Origin: BCD1 sp965230565
GTDB lineage: Bacteria > Bacteroidota > Bacteroidia > Chitinophagales > Saprospiraceae
DNA length: 64,000 bases
Assembly: GCA_965230565.1 (NCBI GenBank)
Contig: CBDDLH010000015.1
Coordinates: 310,001 to 374,000 of the forward strand
Direction of reading: 5' to 3'
Shown here in pieces: positions 9,337-19,193 of the stretch. The translations under genes and the position numbers were made by a program. The notes below the pieces were generated by a model. It was not told where the DNA came from and made no database searches. It saw only the letters and a program-made list of their open reading frames with translations. Numbering within the stretch: position 1 is the first letter of the stretch; the number at the start of each line of letters is the position of its first letter.

Positions 9337-12111
9337 ATGAAATATTTATTGAGTGCCTTAATATCCCTTTCGCTGCTTTTGACAGCTTGTACAGAAAATG
9401 CCAATTTTGTTGAATACAGACCAGCTACTCCGTCACCCGGCCCCGGGGATGAAGATGATCCGTTGCGGGATTCGCTCAAGCAGGTTTTTCTGGATAAATT
9501 ATATTATGCTGAGGAGGGATTAAATGTTGACTCCATTCGGTATTTGAACTGGGAGAAACATTACGAAATAAAACAGAACCGAAAGCGTCAATCAGGTTTT
9601 AGGGTTACCTCAGAGCAATTTGCAGCAGGGAATATTGAAGCCATTTGGCACGAAAGAGGCCCGACCAATGAAGCGGGAGATATCAGAGTGATTGATTATG
9701 TGCCAAGTCTGGACAGGTTTTATGCCATATCTACTGTTGGACACCTTTGGACAGGCACTCCTGCAGGAAACGACTGGATTCTATTGAATGACGACATTCA
9801 GTTCAAGACTAATTTTATAAAAGTTTTGCCACATGGAGGCGGAACAAGAATCTTCGCTACCTATGGCACAGGAACAGAAGACAAAGAAATCAGGTATTCA
9901 GATGATGAAGGGCAGACCTGGACCAAAGGAACCGGTTTTGACTTTTATGATCATTGGGGTGCCGGAAGACGACTTTTTGCCTTAAGCAACCAAAAAACGC
10001 TGTATTATTTGGTCCACACCTGGTCGGGATCTCCATGGGGGCAATTGATGCAGATATATAAAAGCACCGATAAAGGCGCCACCTATACCCAGGTATTGGA
10101 GACTCCCGTTGGTTATGGGGCAGAAACCATGGATATGTGGAAACCACATGATTCAGACTCCATGTTTGTTGTGGATAACGTTGCAAAGGAATATTTTACG
10201 GTAGTCCACAACTTTGGCTCTAACGCCACCCAAATTTCACCTTCCGTTTCTTATGCAAACCAGGGAATTACCAATGGCGGAATCCATGTTTCCGGCAGGT
10301 TTGAAAATGCCTCCAACAGTTATGATCTTTTCGTTTGCCACGATAATACCAATGAAGTATTTAAAACCGTTAATGGATCAACGTGGACCTATTTGAGTAC
10401 CGCCTCCGACAATGTTTGGGTAAAAGGCTGGCTGGCTGACCCGGAAAATGACAACTTATACGTTGGAAGCTTTCAGTTGAATAAAACCACCGACCTGGTC
10501 AACTGGGAAGAGCAGTATACAAATTGGTGGGAATATTACAGCAACAGTAAGGATTCCATGCACGTAGATATAATGAACCTGGATTATTTTGAAAAATCTG
10601 ACGGAACACCTTTCATCATCATTTGTAATCATGCCGGGATCCACATCACCTATGACAATTTCCATACCACTCAAAATCTTGCGTGGAACTCCCTGAATGT
10701 TACAACCCTTTATGATCAGACCACTGCCGGCGATGGCTTCCTCTATTGTGGAGCACAGGATAAAGGCACCTTTGTTTATGACGGAAATAGTCAACAGAAT
10801 TACAATACCCTGGCCACTATGAACACAACTACCGGGGACGGTATGATCGGATCATTTTTTAACAACGACCAGTCCTATTTCAGTATGATACAAAATGGTC
10901 AGTTTGCTTGTGTCCCTGATCGCACCTCAAGTTATAAATCCTGGTATACCATTCCCGGAAATAACAAACCCGGATGGATCAACCCCATGGTTTCCACACC
11001 CAATTTTTCAGATAACAAAGCCTATATGGCAGGTGGTAATCTTGCCGGCGGAAATGGAAGTTATCTTATAGAAATGGATGTCAATATTTCGTCCGGCATA
11101 ACTTTTAATCCTTCCCAGTTCAGTTACGACTTCATGGCAAATTCGAATTCAGGAAATTCAGTCATAAAAGCCATCGGAGTTGCCATGGGTGATGAAAATC
11201 GAATTTATGTAGCAACCGAGGATGCCACTTTTTTCTATTCTGAAAATGGAGGAACCAACTGGACTAAATCATCCGCCTCGCTCCCTTCTACTATGATTCC
11301 ATGGGAGATCATCGCTTCTGTTAACAACCCTGATCTGGTCATTATCAGCGGCACCGGATTTTCTAATACAGGAGTTTATGTATCTTTCAATGGAGGTGAT
11401 TCATTCACAGCACTGAATACAGGCATTCCCGCCGCCACCTTTTACGAAGTGACTTTGTCTGATAGCGAAGAATATTTATTTGCAGCCACCTCCGAAGGGC
11501 CATACGTTTACTCATTTGAAGAAGCTCAATGGTATGACCTAATAGGGGCAGACACGCCTATTCTCGATTTTACCTCCGTTGATAACATCGGGAATTCTAC
11601 TATCAGGTTTGGGACCTACGGTCGGGGAGTTTGGGATCTTGAACTGGTATCGGTAGTACTGCCGGTGGAATTGGTGGCTTTTGAAGCAAGATTACAAGGG
11701 GAAAAAAATGTTGAATTGACCTGGACTGTTGAAAGCCATGAGCATGTGAAGGACTTTGAAGTTCAGCATAGCAAAGATGGCATCCATTTTGAAACGATAG
11801 GACAGGTTGAGGAAATTAGTTCCGAAAGTGATTACAGTTTCCTTCATTCGGAGGTAGAAACCGTTGAAAATTTCTATAGGTTAAAGATCAATTATCATGA
11901 TGGCAAATCTGAAAATTCAGTCATAAGAGCTGTTTATCTTACCCCAAGAGATTTCACCGTTTCCATTTTTCCCAACCCGGTTTTACCAGGCGAAAACATT
12001 AACCTGAACGTGGCAGGAAAACAATCTTACAGCTTCAAGGTTTTTGACCGAGACAGGACGATTGATGTATTCCCGGGAAGGTTTATCAGGCAATGCAGTG
12101 TTGAATCCTGA
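9337..12111 (+). CDS. secreted beta-propeller-like protein with frameshifted T9SS C-terminal signal
   Basis: A 924-residue reading frame that begins with a lipoprotein-type signal (LSLLLTAC lipobox). A long BNR/VPS10-like propeller region follows, with recurring segments such as YSDDEGQTW, KSTDKGATY, SENGGTNW and SFNGGDSF. A fibronectin-like segment precedes the C-terminal T9SS domain, which starts at FPNPVLPGENI. The reading frame leaves the domain near 12046-12055. A single-base correction restores TGRLMYSREGL...GLYFFTVAFDNK...GKLVVL and a stop at 12188-12190. The intact gene therefore probably spans 9337-12190. The break is either a sequencing indel or a real inactivation of the secretion signal. 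A lipobox together with a T9SS tail is uncommon. Confidence 0.8.
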   Translation: MKYLLSALISLSLLLTACTENANFVEYRPATPSPGPGDEDDPLRDSLKQVFLDKLYYAEEGLNVDSIRYLNWEKHYEIKQNRKRQSGFRVTSEQFAAGNIEAIWHERGPTNEAGDIRVIDYVPSLDRFYAISTVGHLWTGTPAGNDWILLNDDIQFKTNFIKVLPHGGGTRIFATYGTGTEDKEIRYSDDEGQTWTKGTGFDFYDHWGAGRRLFALSNQKTLYYLVHTWSGSPWGQLMQIYKSTDKGATYTQVLETPVGYGAETMDMWKPHDSDSMFVVDNVAKEYFTVVHNFGSNATQISPSVSYANQGITNGGIHVSGRFENASNSYDLFVCHDNTNEVFKTVNGSTWTYLSTASDNVWVKGWLADPENDNLYVGSFQLNKTTDLVNWEEQYTNWWEYYSNSKDSMHVDIMNLDYFEKSDGTPFIIICNHAGIHITYDNFHTTQNLAWNSLNVTTLYDQTTAGDGFLYCGAQDKGTFVYDGNSQQNYNTLATMNTTTGDGMIGSFFNNDQSYFSMIQNGQFACVPDRTSSYKSWYTIPGNNKPGWINPMVSTPNFSDNKAYMAGGNLAGGNGSYLIEMDVNISSGITFNPSQFSYDFMANSNSGNSVIKAIGVAMGDENRIYVATEDATFFYSENGGTNWTKSSASLPSTMIPWEIIASVNNPDLVIISGTGFSNTGVYVSFNGGDSFTALNTGIPAATFYEVTLSDSEEYLFAATSEGPYVYSFEEAQWYDLIGADTPILDFTSVDNIGNSTIRFGTYGRGVWDLELVSVVLPVELVAFEARLQGEKNVELTWTVESHEHVKDFEVQHSKDGIHFETIGQVEEISSESDYSFLHSEVETVENFYRLKINYHDGKSENSVIRAVYLTPRDFTVSIFPNPVLPGENINLNVAGKQSYSFKVFDRDRTIDVFPGRFIRQCSVES

Positions 12112-12304
12112 TTTAGCTACCGGACTTTACTTTTTCACGGTAGCATTCGATAATAAAGCAACCACATCCGGAAAACTGGTAGTTCTTTAATAATACCTTA
12201 ATTCTTTGAAGCAGGCCACGATAAGGCACATATCAAGAACCTTCGAAAATTCAAAAAGAAGGGCGCAAAAGCATTCCTGGCAGGCAAAAGGCCCTAATAA
12301 TCAA

Positions 12305-12370
12305 ACTTGTAACCAGAAACCAGTAACTTGCAACCAGAAACCAGTAACCAGTAACTTGCAACCAGCATCC
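12305..12370. repeat. heptad array (CCAGTAA / CTTGCAA)
   Basis: A clear 7-bp period: CCAGAAA, CCAGTAA, CTTGCAA, CCAGAAA, CCAGTAA, CCAGTAA, CTTGCAA, CCAGCAT. It lies between convergent genes and stops 3 bp from the gatB stop codon. Confidence 0.85.
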
Positions 12371-12373
12371 AAA

Positions 12374-13825
12374 TCACCCCAACTTCTCCCTCAACATAGC
12401 ATTGGTGGATTTAGGTTCGGCCTTTCCTTTGGAACGTTTCATAACTTCACCCATGAAAAAGCCCAGTAAACCTTTTTTACCTTTTTGATAGGTTGCTACT
12501 TTATCCGGAAATTCGGCAATTACTTCATCGACAATCTTTTCGATGAATCCTTCATCACTGGTTTGGATCAACCCCAGCTGATCTGCCAATTTTAGAGGTT
12601 CTACATTTGGCTGATCAATCATGGCAGGCAAAAGACGCTGATAAGCAATAGCGTTACTCACCTTTCCATCATCAATAATGGCGATAAAAGCTGCCAGATT
12701 TTTATGGTCGACGGGAAATTCGTCGATTCCAATATTCTGTTCTTTACATATCGGAGTAATCCTGTTAATGATCAGGTTCGCCGCTGCCTTGGCATTTTTT
12801 GTAAAGGAACATAAGGCTTTAAAATATAAGGCTGTAGCCTTTTCTTCCACCAGAATATCTGCATCGTATTCGGTAATCCCTAATTCTTTGGTAAAATGGC
12901 CAAAATGTTCTTCCGGCAAAGCTGGCATAGCCTCTTTTATAGCGTTTACAAGTGATTCACTTGCGGTAAAAGGCAATAAGTCAGGCTCAGGGAAATACCG
13001 GTAATCATGAGCATCTTCTTTATCTCTTAACGGAGAAGTCGTACCGGAAACAGGGTCAAAATTCAAGGTTTGTTGTTCCACTTTTTCACCTGCCTCCAAA
13101 AGATCAATCTGCCGGTGAAACTCATAACTAATGGCTTTCTTTGCGAACTTCATGGAGTTCATATTCTTTATCTCGCAACGCTCCCCCAAAGTTTCAACAC
13201 CTTTTTTTCTCACAGAAACATTACAATCACAACGCATCGAACCCTGTTCCATGTTTCCATCTGAAATATCCAGATACCTAACTAATCGTCTCATAGTATT
13301 CATAAAAACATCCACCTCTTCCGCCGAACGGAAGTCCGGTTCCGTCACAATTTCCAATAGAGGCACGCCCGCACGATTGAGGTCGATCAGGGAATTCGAT
13401 GGATCCTGATCGTGGATGGACTTGCCGGCATCTTCTTCCATATGGATATGGTGAATCCTGATACGCCTGGTCTCCTGCCCAGCCTGAATTTCCAGGTAAC
13501 CTCCAATACAAACAGGTAGTCGGTCCTGGGTGACCTGGTATCCTTTCGGCAAATCCGCATAGAAATAGTTCTTCCGGTCGAAATAACTTACCGGGCTGAT
13601 CTCACTATTCAAGGCAAGGCCTAACCTGATAGCATATTCGAATTGTTGTTTATTTAACCTCGGCAAGGTTCCCGGGTGTCCCAGGGAAATTACACTGACA
13701 TGGGTATTGGGTTCGCCGCCAAAACTTGCATCGTCGGCACAAAAAGCCTTGCTCTTGGTGGATAACTGAACGTGTACCTCCAGTCCAATTACCGGTTCAT
13801 ATTGATCGTAAGGATTCTTCGACAT
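12374..13825 (-). CDS. gatB: aspartyl/glutamyl-tRNA(Asn/Gln) amidotransferase subunit B
   Basis: A 483-aa protein of the expected length for GatB. It carries the family start (YEPVIGLEVHVQL), the zinc/active-region segments SLGHPGTLP and KNYFYADLPKGYQ, the block DLNRAGVPLLEIVTEPD, and KNMNSMKF. The C-terminal GatB/YqeY domain ends in KSTNAMLREKLG. With GatA and GatC it converts Glu-tRNA(Gln) or Asp-tRNA(Asn) to the amidated form using ammonia from glutamine. GatA and GatC are not in this window. A TAAGTTTG promoter octamer lies 20 bp upstream of the start, so the gene is probably transcribed alone. Confidence 0.97.
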   Translation of the reverse strand: MSKNPYDQYEPVIGLEVHVQLSTKSKAFCADDASFGGEPNTHVSVISLGHPGTLPRLNKQQFEYAIRLGLALNSEISPVSYFDRKNYFYADLPKGYQVTQDRLPVCIGGYLEIQAGQETRRIRIHHIHMEEDAGKSIHDQDPSNSLIDLNRAGVPLLEIVTEPDFRSAEEVDVFMNTMRRLVRYLDISDGNMEQGSMRCDCNVSVRKKGVETLGERCEIKNMNSMKFAKKAISYEFHRQIDLLEAGEKVEQQTLNFDPVSGTTSPLRDKEDAHDYRYFPEPDLLPFTASESLVNAIKEAMPALPEEHFGHFTKELGITEYDADILVEEKATALYFKALCSFTKNAKAAANLIINRITPICKEQNIGIDEFPVDHKNLAAFIAIIDDGKVSNAIAYQRLLPAMIDQPNVEPLKLADQLGLIQTSDEGFIEKIVDEVIAEFPDKVATYQKGKKGLLGFFMGEVMKRSKGKAEPKSTNAMLREKLG

Positions 13826-13845
13826 AATTTAGGAATAATGAGCAG

Positions 13846-13853
13846 CAAACTTA
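13846..13853 (-). promoter_or_regulatory. Bacteroidota -7 box upstream of gatB
   Basis: On the minus strand this reads TAAGTTTG, a full match to TAnnTTTG. A TTTG lies 16 nt further upstream, a possible -33 element. The gatB start codon is 20 nt downstream. Confidence 0.5.
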
Positions 13854-13888
13854 GTAAAGATTTTTATTTCAAAGCTATTCAATCAACA

Positions 13889-14926
13889 TTAATACATAGC
13901 TAAACTGATCAATGTCATAAATAGGAAAAAGATCAATGAAAGCAATGAATAAGAGATAACAAGCATAATAAACTTAATAAAAGTCTTAATAAATCCCTGT
14001 TTGTAATATCTCAGTAAAGCAACCAACAAATAAAGCGGTATGCCTACCAAAAGTGCCAGGGTAATCCTACTGTTATCAAAGTAATTGGCTATCAAAATAA
14101 ACACCGTTGCCAGTAAAAAGGCAAAGGAATGGAAATGGAACATGAAGGTCAGGTGCTCTACATAATACCGTTTCCTCCTGATATACAATAACTTAAGCAC
14201 CAGGGCCAGGGCCGGCATAAGGAAAATAAGCATCCAGATCAGGTTCCCGATCATGTACCAGGTAAAACCGGAAGGATCCTTAATGGTTTTGATAAATTGC
14301 TTAGCAACCAACTGATCCCAAAAGCCTTCAATTTCATATTTCTCAATGATCTCATCACCCGAAAGGGCCAATAAATCCTCTGAAGCAATGTCGTAGGAAC
14401 CATCCGTTGCTCCAAAATTTATATTGAATGTATCCATAGAAACATTCAATTCCGACTGAAGACTATCAAAAACGCCAGAGACCAGGACCGTATCAATGAA
14501 TTTGGGTGTTATGACAGGTTTCAGTTCAGTGAGTTTTTTGGATGTTTGTACTTTTTCCTGCAAGTCAACAAAATCATTCTGCTGGTTGAATCCCATTATG
14601 GTATCCTTGATACCGGAGAACCCGAGTACGGTAAAAAACAATACAGAAACAAAAAAGAATAATCTAAAAGGCTGGTAATATTTCTTCCGGATACCTTGAA
14701 AGTACCTGATGGTCAGTTGCCCGGGAATAAAAATGGCCTGGAAAGTGCGAACGATTTTAGAATCAATATTCAATACGGAGTCGAAAAATTCAGTAATCAT
14801 TTCCCACAACCTGGGAATTCGCCGTTGAACCTTTTGACCACAGGAAGCACAGAATTTATCTGTGATGGCCATTTCTGATTGACAATTGGGACAATTAGTG
14901 GTATTGGCAATAATATCTTCTTCCAT
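13889..14926 (-). CDS. DUF3667-type zinc-ribbon membrane protein
   Basis: A 345-aa protein. It starts with a double-CxxC zinc ribbon (CPNCQSEM then CASCGQKV), followed by a conserved amphipathic block (RTFQAIFIPGQLTIRYFQGI) and KKYYQPFRLFFF leading into the first membrane helix. About five further helices make up the C-terminal part. This is the layout of the DUF3667 family, common in Bacteroidota and of unknown function. A soluble insert (about 115-215) lies between helix 1 and the rest. The gene ends 63 bp upstream of gatB on the same strand, but gatB appears to have its own promoter. Confidence 0.8.
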   Translation of the reverse strand: MEEDIIANTTNCPNCQSEMAITDKFCASCGQKVQRRIPRLWEMITEFFDSVLNIDSKIVRTFQAIFIPGQLTIRYFQGIRKKYYQPFRLFFFVSVLFFTVLGFSGIKDTIMGFNQQNDFVDLQEKVQTSKKLTELKPVITPKFIDTVLVSGVFDSLQSELNVSMDTFNINFGATDGSYDIASEDLLALSGDEIIEKYEIEGFWDQLVAKQFIKTIKDPSGFTWYMIGNLIWMLIFLMPALALVLKLLYIRRKRYYVEHLTFMFHFHSFAFLLATVFILIANYFDNSRITLALLVGIPLYLLVALLRYYKQGFIKTFIKFIMLVISYSLLSLIFFLFMTLISLAMY

Positions 14927-15051
14927 GGCTGATATCGTTGATTATAAATATAAATATAACCTAATTTGCCTTAAAGGAAAATAAGCCATAAAAGAAATTA
15001 GACGTAACCCTCTAATTTTCAATACAAAAGGATTTCATCCATTGGCAAGCA

Positions 15052-16200
15052 CTATTTTTTAGACAGATTCCCATCATCATCAACCTCCAGAACTGACTCC
15101 GGGAAATCAGCTTTTATGAGTCTTTGAAGGGTTTTGATGGCTCTTTTCTGGGAATCTATCTTCGGGCCATGTGTTTTTTGTTGGTAAATAGGGATGGCGC
15201 GACCGCTCACAAAGGCACCTTCAGTAGTCACTTCCAACTCAATAATAGGTGCTATGCCTGCTTCCCCACGAAGATTGAACCTGCCATAGGTACAGAAATT
15301 ACCCAGGCTGTATATGATGAACCTGTCCTTATAAAGTTCTGCAGCTCTTGTGACATGAGGCCCATGACCAAAAACGATGTCGGCTCCCGCGTCTACCACT
15401 GCATGTGCAAAATTGTAAACATTACCCCTGTTTTCACCATAGTAATATTCCGTCTTTCGGGTCATATGCTGGTGTTTGCTTCCCTCTGCTCCACCGTGGA
15501 AAGAAACGATGACGATATCCGTTTGCTCTGCAAGCTTGGTAACGATTTGCCTGGCTTTGGTGGTATTCCTGATATCTACCGTACCTCTGTTGGGTGCAAA
15601 TGCGCAAAAACCGTATTTGACGCCATCTTTTTCAAAAATGGCATATTCATCTGTTCCCGCCAGTCCTGCATATTCAATATTGGCCGCTTTGAGTACTTCC
15701 TTGGTCCGTTTCCTACCTTGTGGTCCAAAATCTCCGGAGTGGTTATTGGCTATGGATAAAACATCAAAGCCGGCATTCACAAAATGGTCGATATAACTTT
15801 CGGGAGACCGGAAAACATAACAAAGGTTGGGATTATTACAGCGTTTGGCAGTGCCGCCACTATCCAGGATGGCTCCTTCGAGGTTTCCGAAGGTAAGATC
15901 AGCTGAGACGAGCAATTCTTCACAATCCGACAATAAATCCTTTCCGCCGTTAGCCGGCAAATAGGATTTGGAAGGGTAATTAGTTCCCAGCATCATATCT
16001 CCTACGCCAATAATAGTGATATTCTTTTGTTCAACAACTTCCGGTTGAAGCGTATCTGCTATAATGGTATCTGGCTGAACCGTCGCTAAAGTAGAATCCG
16101 TTTGCGTGGTATCAGGTTGCTGACCACAAGCAGGCAAAAGTGTTCCAAAGAAAAAAAGACTTCCAAAAAGGAAGCCTTTTGCATTAACATGAAATTTCAT
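15052..16200 (-). CDS. CapA-family lipoprotein (poly-gamma-glutamate synthesis protein-like)
   Basis: A 382-aa protein with a signal peptide and lipobox (FFGTLLPAC), so probably anchored in the outer or inner membrane. The body is a CapA/PGA_cap metallophosphatase-like domain: GVGDMMLGTNYP, FGNLEGAI, SIANNHSGDFG, VSFHGGAEG, FGHGPHVTRA and IIYSLGNF are visible in order. In Bacillus, CapA takes part in anchoring or export of poly-gamma-glutamate. In Bacteroidota, family members stand alone, as here, and their substrate is unknown. The M23 peptidase gene ends 24 bp upstream (16225), so the two may be co-transcribed as an envelope pair. Confidence 0.82.
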   Translation of the reverse strand: MKFHVNAKGFLFGSLFFFGTLLPACGQQPDTTQTDSTLATVQPDTIIADTLQPEVVEQKNITIIGVGDMMLGTNYPSKSYLPANGGKDLLSDCEELLVSADLTFGNLEGAILDSGGTAKRCNNPNLCYVFRSPESYIDHFVNAGFDVLSIANNHSGDFGPQGRKRTKEVLKAANIEYAGLAGTDEYAIFEKDGVKYGFCAFAPNRGTVDIRNTTKARQIVTKLAEQTDIVIVSFHGGAEGSKHQHMTRKTEYYYGENRGNVYNFAHAVVDAGADIVFGHGPHVTRAAELYKDRFIIYSLGNFCTYGRFNLRGEAGIAPIIELEVTTEGAFVSGRAIPIYQQKTHGPKIDSQKRAIKTLQRLIKADFPESVLEVDDDGNLSKK

Positions 16201-16224
16201 TTATAAAAATATCTTTTTTGTATT

Positions 16225-17205
16225 TTAATCCATTGACTGGTTTTCAAGAGAAGCTGCATTTACAAGCTCCTGATATTCTTCAGGTGACAAACCGTCCATT
16301 ACGAACTGAATCGGATTGACTTTCTGTCCTTTATGAATTACTTCGTAGTGGCAGTGAGGCGCTGTTGAAGCACCGGTGCTACCAACCTGACCGATAACTT
16401 GTCCACGTGTAACGGTTTCTCCTACTTTAACATCTATCTGATGCATATGTGCATACAATGTTTGGTAGCCGTATCCGTGATCGATGATCACACGCTTTCC
16501 ATAACCGGTTCCCCTTCCGGCTTTGATAACTTTTCCATTACCAGTTGCCTGAATAGGAGTGCCTCGCGGAGCCGTAAAGTCAATTCCGGCGTGCATTTTA
16601 CGCACTTTATAAATAGGATGTATTCTGTAACCAAAACCGGATAACAATCTCACTGATCTTGCCAGTTTATCACTACGTACTGGCTTTATCGAAGGAATAC
16701 ATGCCAGCATTTCTTCCTTTTCTTTAGCAAGTTCAACAACATCTGAAACGGAATTCGAATAGATGTCGAGCTTTTGCTTAACCTGGTCAATCTTGGTATT
16801 GACTTCAGCCATCAACTCTCCGGAATTCTTGAATTCTCTAAGGTTCTTATATTTATCGTGTCCACCGACACCACCTTCCCAAACGCCGTCATCAATTGGA
16901 TCCATGCCATAAATGAGCCTGTGAGCGTAATTGTGACGCTCCTTAATCTCAGACATGATCGCAGTTAACTCATCATAAGAATTATTGGAAGCCTCCAATT
17001 CATTCTTCAGCACATCAATCTCTGCGAGTAATGCCTTTTCGTTAGGTGAAGGAAAATATTTATGTAATACCAGGGTGAAGAGAACCCCTGTAAAAAGAAT
17101 AGCGCAAGCAATACCAAAAATCCTCGTAAGAGTGGTACTTAAAGGTTCTACAACTTTCTCATAACGTAAAGTCTGAGTGTTGTAGATGAATTTCTCTTTT
17201 CTCAT
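16225..17205 (-). CDS. M23-family metalloendopeptidase, membrane-anchored
   Basis: A peptidoglycan DD-endopeptidase-like protein. I prefer the start at 17205 (MRKEKFIYN...), which gives 326 aa and removes a seven-residue extension. A membrane helix lies at about 32-55, then a coiled-coil region with a conserved AHRLIYGMDPIDDGVWEGGVGG segment. The C-terminal LytM domain has GYRIHPI, HAGID (first zinc ligands), the YQTLYAHM turn and PHCHYEV (HxH). All catalytic residues are present, so it should be active. This layout is a standard Bacteroidota M23 peptidase. It lies upstream of, and probably in one transcript with, the CapA-like gene. Confidence 0.9.
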   Translation of the reverse strand: MRKEKFIYNTQTLRYEKVVEPLSTTLTRIFGIACAILFTGVLFTLVLHKYFPSPNEKALLAEIDVLKNELEASNNSYDELTAIMSEIKERHNYAHRLIYGMDPIDDGVWEGGVGGHDKYKNLREFKNSGELMAEVNTKIDQVKQKLDIYSNSVSDVVELAKEKEEMLACIPSIKPVRSDKLARSVRLLSGFGYRIHPIYKVRKMHAGIDFTAPRGTPIQATGNGKVIKAGRGTGYGKRVIIDHGYGYQTLYAHMHQIDVKVGETVTRGQVIGQVGSTGASTAPHCHYEVIHKGQKVNPIQFVMDGLSPEEYQELVNAASLENQSMD

Positions 17206-17908
17206 GTTTGTAATCTTAGCCAACAATCCCGATTTTTTTCAAAACCGGCTTATCCTAATAGAATTATTTGACATTTTTTGGGTAAACAAGGATTATAGTT
17301 TTGTATAAATTGCTGTGTACTACTGGAATACAAATTTAATTTAATGTTTATTGTCCCTCATTTACAGTTGCCAAAATTCCGCGGCTTCTCAAAATTAAAC
17401 CCGCCTTATTTAAACACAAAACAAAAAAGTATTTTTTATGCATTTTTAACACCTTTTTGCTTACTCCTAGTGCAAAAATTCACAATAAAGTGTAATTTTT
17501 GAGCGGTTTTTTCAAAATAATTGTTTAAAAAACGAACAATCATTCTGTCCGGGGCGTAAATATGGGAAAACTATTGCAATCATTTCAAAATCAGCAAAAT
17601 TTTAACAAAAAAAGTTATCCACATTTTGTAACAATAAAAACACAGAGTGCTTTTATTTAAGGGAATGAGGGAACAAGGTAATAAGGGAACAGGGTGTTAA
17701 ATTTTACTGTTTCCTCCTTAATATTTATGATAAAATCAGTTTCATGAGTTTCATATTGTTTCGGCTCTACTCTGTGCTCTCCTGACCTTTGCCTGCCTGG
17801 CAATGCCGAGCAGGTACGGGACAGGCTCTGTGCTTTCGATCATTAGAAAATCTGCCTTTTCAGCAACCAGTCTCCAACTTCAAGGTTCCTTATTACATTA
17901 TTCCCTTT
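17206..17908. other. 700-bp AT-rich gene-free interval with phrase repeats
   Basis: 17250-17650 is very AT-rich and holds one consensus DnaA box (TTATCCACA, 17615-17623). 17660-17700 is a run of GGGAAYAAGG-like phrases. Their reverse complement appears at about 17884-17930, running into the 3' end of the next minus-strand gene, so the two form a wide inverted pair. No protein-coding signal was found. The window shows no dnaA gene or box cluster here to support a replication origin. Confidence 0.5.
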
Positions 17909-18943
17909 TTACATTGTTCCCTTTTTTGCCCCAAATCCTTGTATGTTCTGCCCTACGAATCCCTTTGGAAACTCTTCCACTCCGGGGAACCCTAATTTAA
18001 TATCCCTGCCACTTTCAGGCACATAGGCCGTTCCGAATACATAATCCCAAATGGCCAGTGTCAACCCAAAATTCACTCCATATCTGCGATCTTCGGGCAA
18101 ATCATGGGCATGGTGCCAAATATGCATCTCCGGACTGTTGAACAACTTCCTCATCACAGGCCCTAACAACAAACTTCCCGCCGCAATACTGCCGAGGAAA
18201 ACCGCCAACTTCCCAACTAATGGGAAATGATTAAAAATCGTAACGTCCAATAAACCATTAGCAAGGACTATGCCAATCAACGCTCCGACAACAGCTCCGC
18301 TCACTCTTCCACTTACAGTGATGTTCGCATGATTGAAATGCCCCCATGCCAAAGCGAAAATATGGATCACAAAAAAGTCATATAATCCAATACCCAACAA
18401 TGCCAGCGGGATATATTCCAGCGTACGGTAAACGATATTTTCCATCCAATGGTATCTCAACTGCGCTGCGAAACCCATTTGTTCCACAGAATGATGCACT
18501 TTATGATATTCCCAAAGCCAGTCCACCCGATGCAAAAGTCGATGGATCCACCACTGAGTAAAATCCCGGACGACCATTCCGACCAGCAGGATTGCCCACA
18601 TAGGCCAGCTGTTCATTGGATTCATGGCCTGAAGATCAAAACCAAAAGCAGCTTTGATACCATCGTTGAACAAATCCACAAACACCGTTGAAGCGGCATT
18701 ATAAATAATCAGGGAAAAAAGGAAGAAGTTGAAAAACATATAAAAAGCATCCAGCCAGAAATCCTTGCGGGGAATAGCTTGCTTTTTGCGCCAGGGTAAC
18801 ACCACTTCCAATACAAAAAAGAAAACCGATACAATAATCAACCAATAGAAATAATTATGCCAGTCAGGATTGGTTATTTCTCTCCACAGGTAAGATGCAT
18901 ATCCTTTGTAGGCATTTAAGAATGTTTCCCAATACTGCATCAT
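17909..18943 (-). CDS. fatty acid hydroxylase / sterol desaturase family membrane protein
   Basis: A 344-aa integral membrane protein with the three histidine clusters of the di-iron fatty acid hydroxylase superfamily: HRLLHR, HKVHHS and HIWHHAHD, plus HFNHAN between them. Several hydrophobic helices surround these motifs. Family members hydroxylate or desaturate lipids, sterols or carotenoids using oxygen; the substrate here is unknown. The last codons (for KKGTM) lie within a GGGAACAATG-type repeat phrase, so the C-terminal tail may have been shaped by repeat DNA. A TAATTTTG promoter octamer lies upstream at 18978-18985. Confidence 0.87.
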   Translation of the reverse strand: MMQYWETFLNAYKGYASYLWREITNPDWHNYFYWLIIVSVFFFVLEVVLPWRKKQAIPRKDFWLDAFYMFFNFFLFSLIIYNAASTVFVDLFNDGIKAAFGFDLQAMNPMNSWPMWAILLVGMVVRDFTQWWIHRLLHRVDWLWEYHKVHHSVEQMGFAAQLRYHWMENIVYRTLEYIPLALLGIGLYDFFVIHIFALAWGHFNHANITVSGRVSGAVVGALIGIVLANGLLDVTIFNHFPLVGKLAVFLGSIAAGSLLLGPVMRKLFNSPEMHIWHHAHDLPEDRRYGVNFGLTLAIWDYVFGTAYVPESGRDIKLGFPGVEEFPKGFVGQNIQGFGAKKGTM

Positions 18944-18977
18944 AGGTTCAAATTTTCGGAATAATTATTCGGTCAGG

Positions 18978-18985
18978 CAAAATTA
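18978..18985 (-). promoter_or_regulatory. Bacteroidota -7 box upstream of the hydroxylase gene
   Basis: Reads TAATTTTG on the minus strand, 34 nt before the start codon at 18943. No convincing -33 element was seen. Confidence 0.4.
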
Positions 18986-19193
18986 ACAATGAAGGTCTGA
19001 AAAAGTTGTGACTATTGTCACTTAATTAAACTGACTCCTTTTTTTACGGAAAAGAGAAGCCTGGTTTCAGAAGGTCATTTTTAGATGATATAATTACGCA
19101 GAAATTTATTTTTTTTGTACCTTTTCGAGCCTTCAGAACAGGCTGAATTTTACCTGGTCAGAGGATTATTTTTCACAAAAAACAACACAGAAC

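Noticed and set aside
17206..17908. A replication origin
   Set aside because: Only one consensus DnaA box in AT-rich DNA, and no dnaA, dnaN or box cluster nearby.
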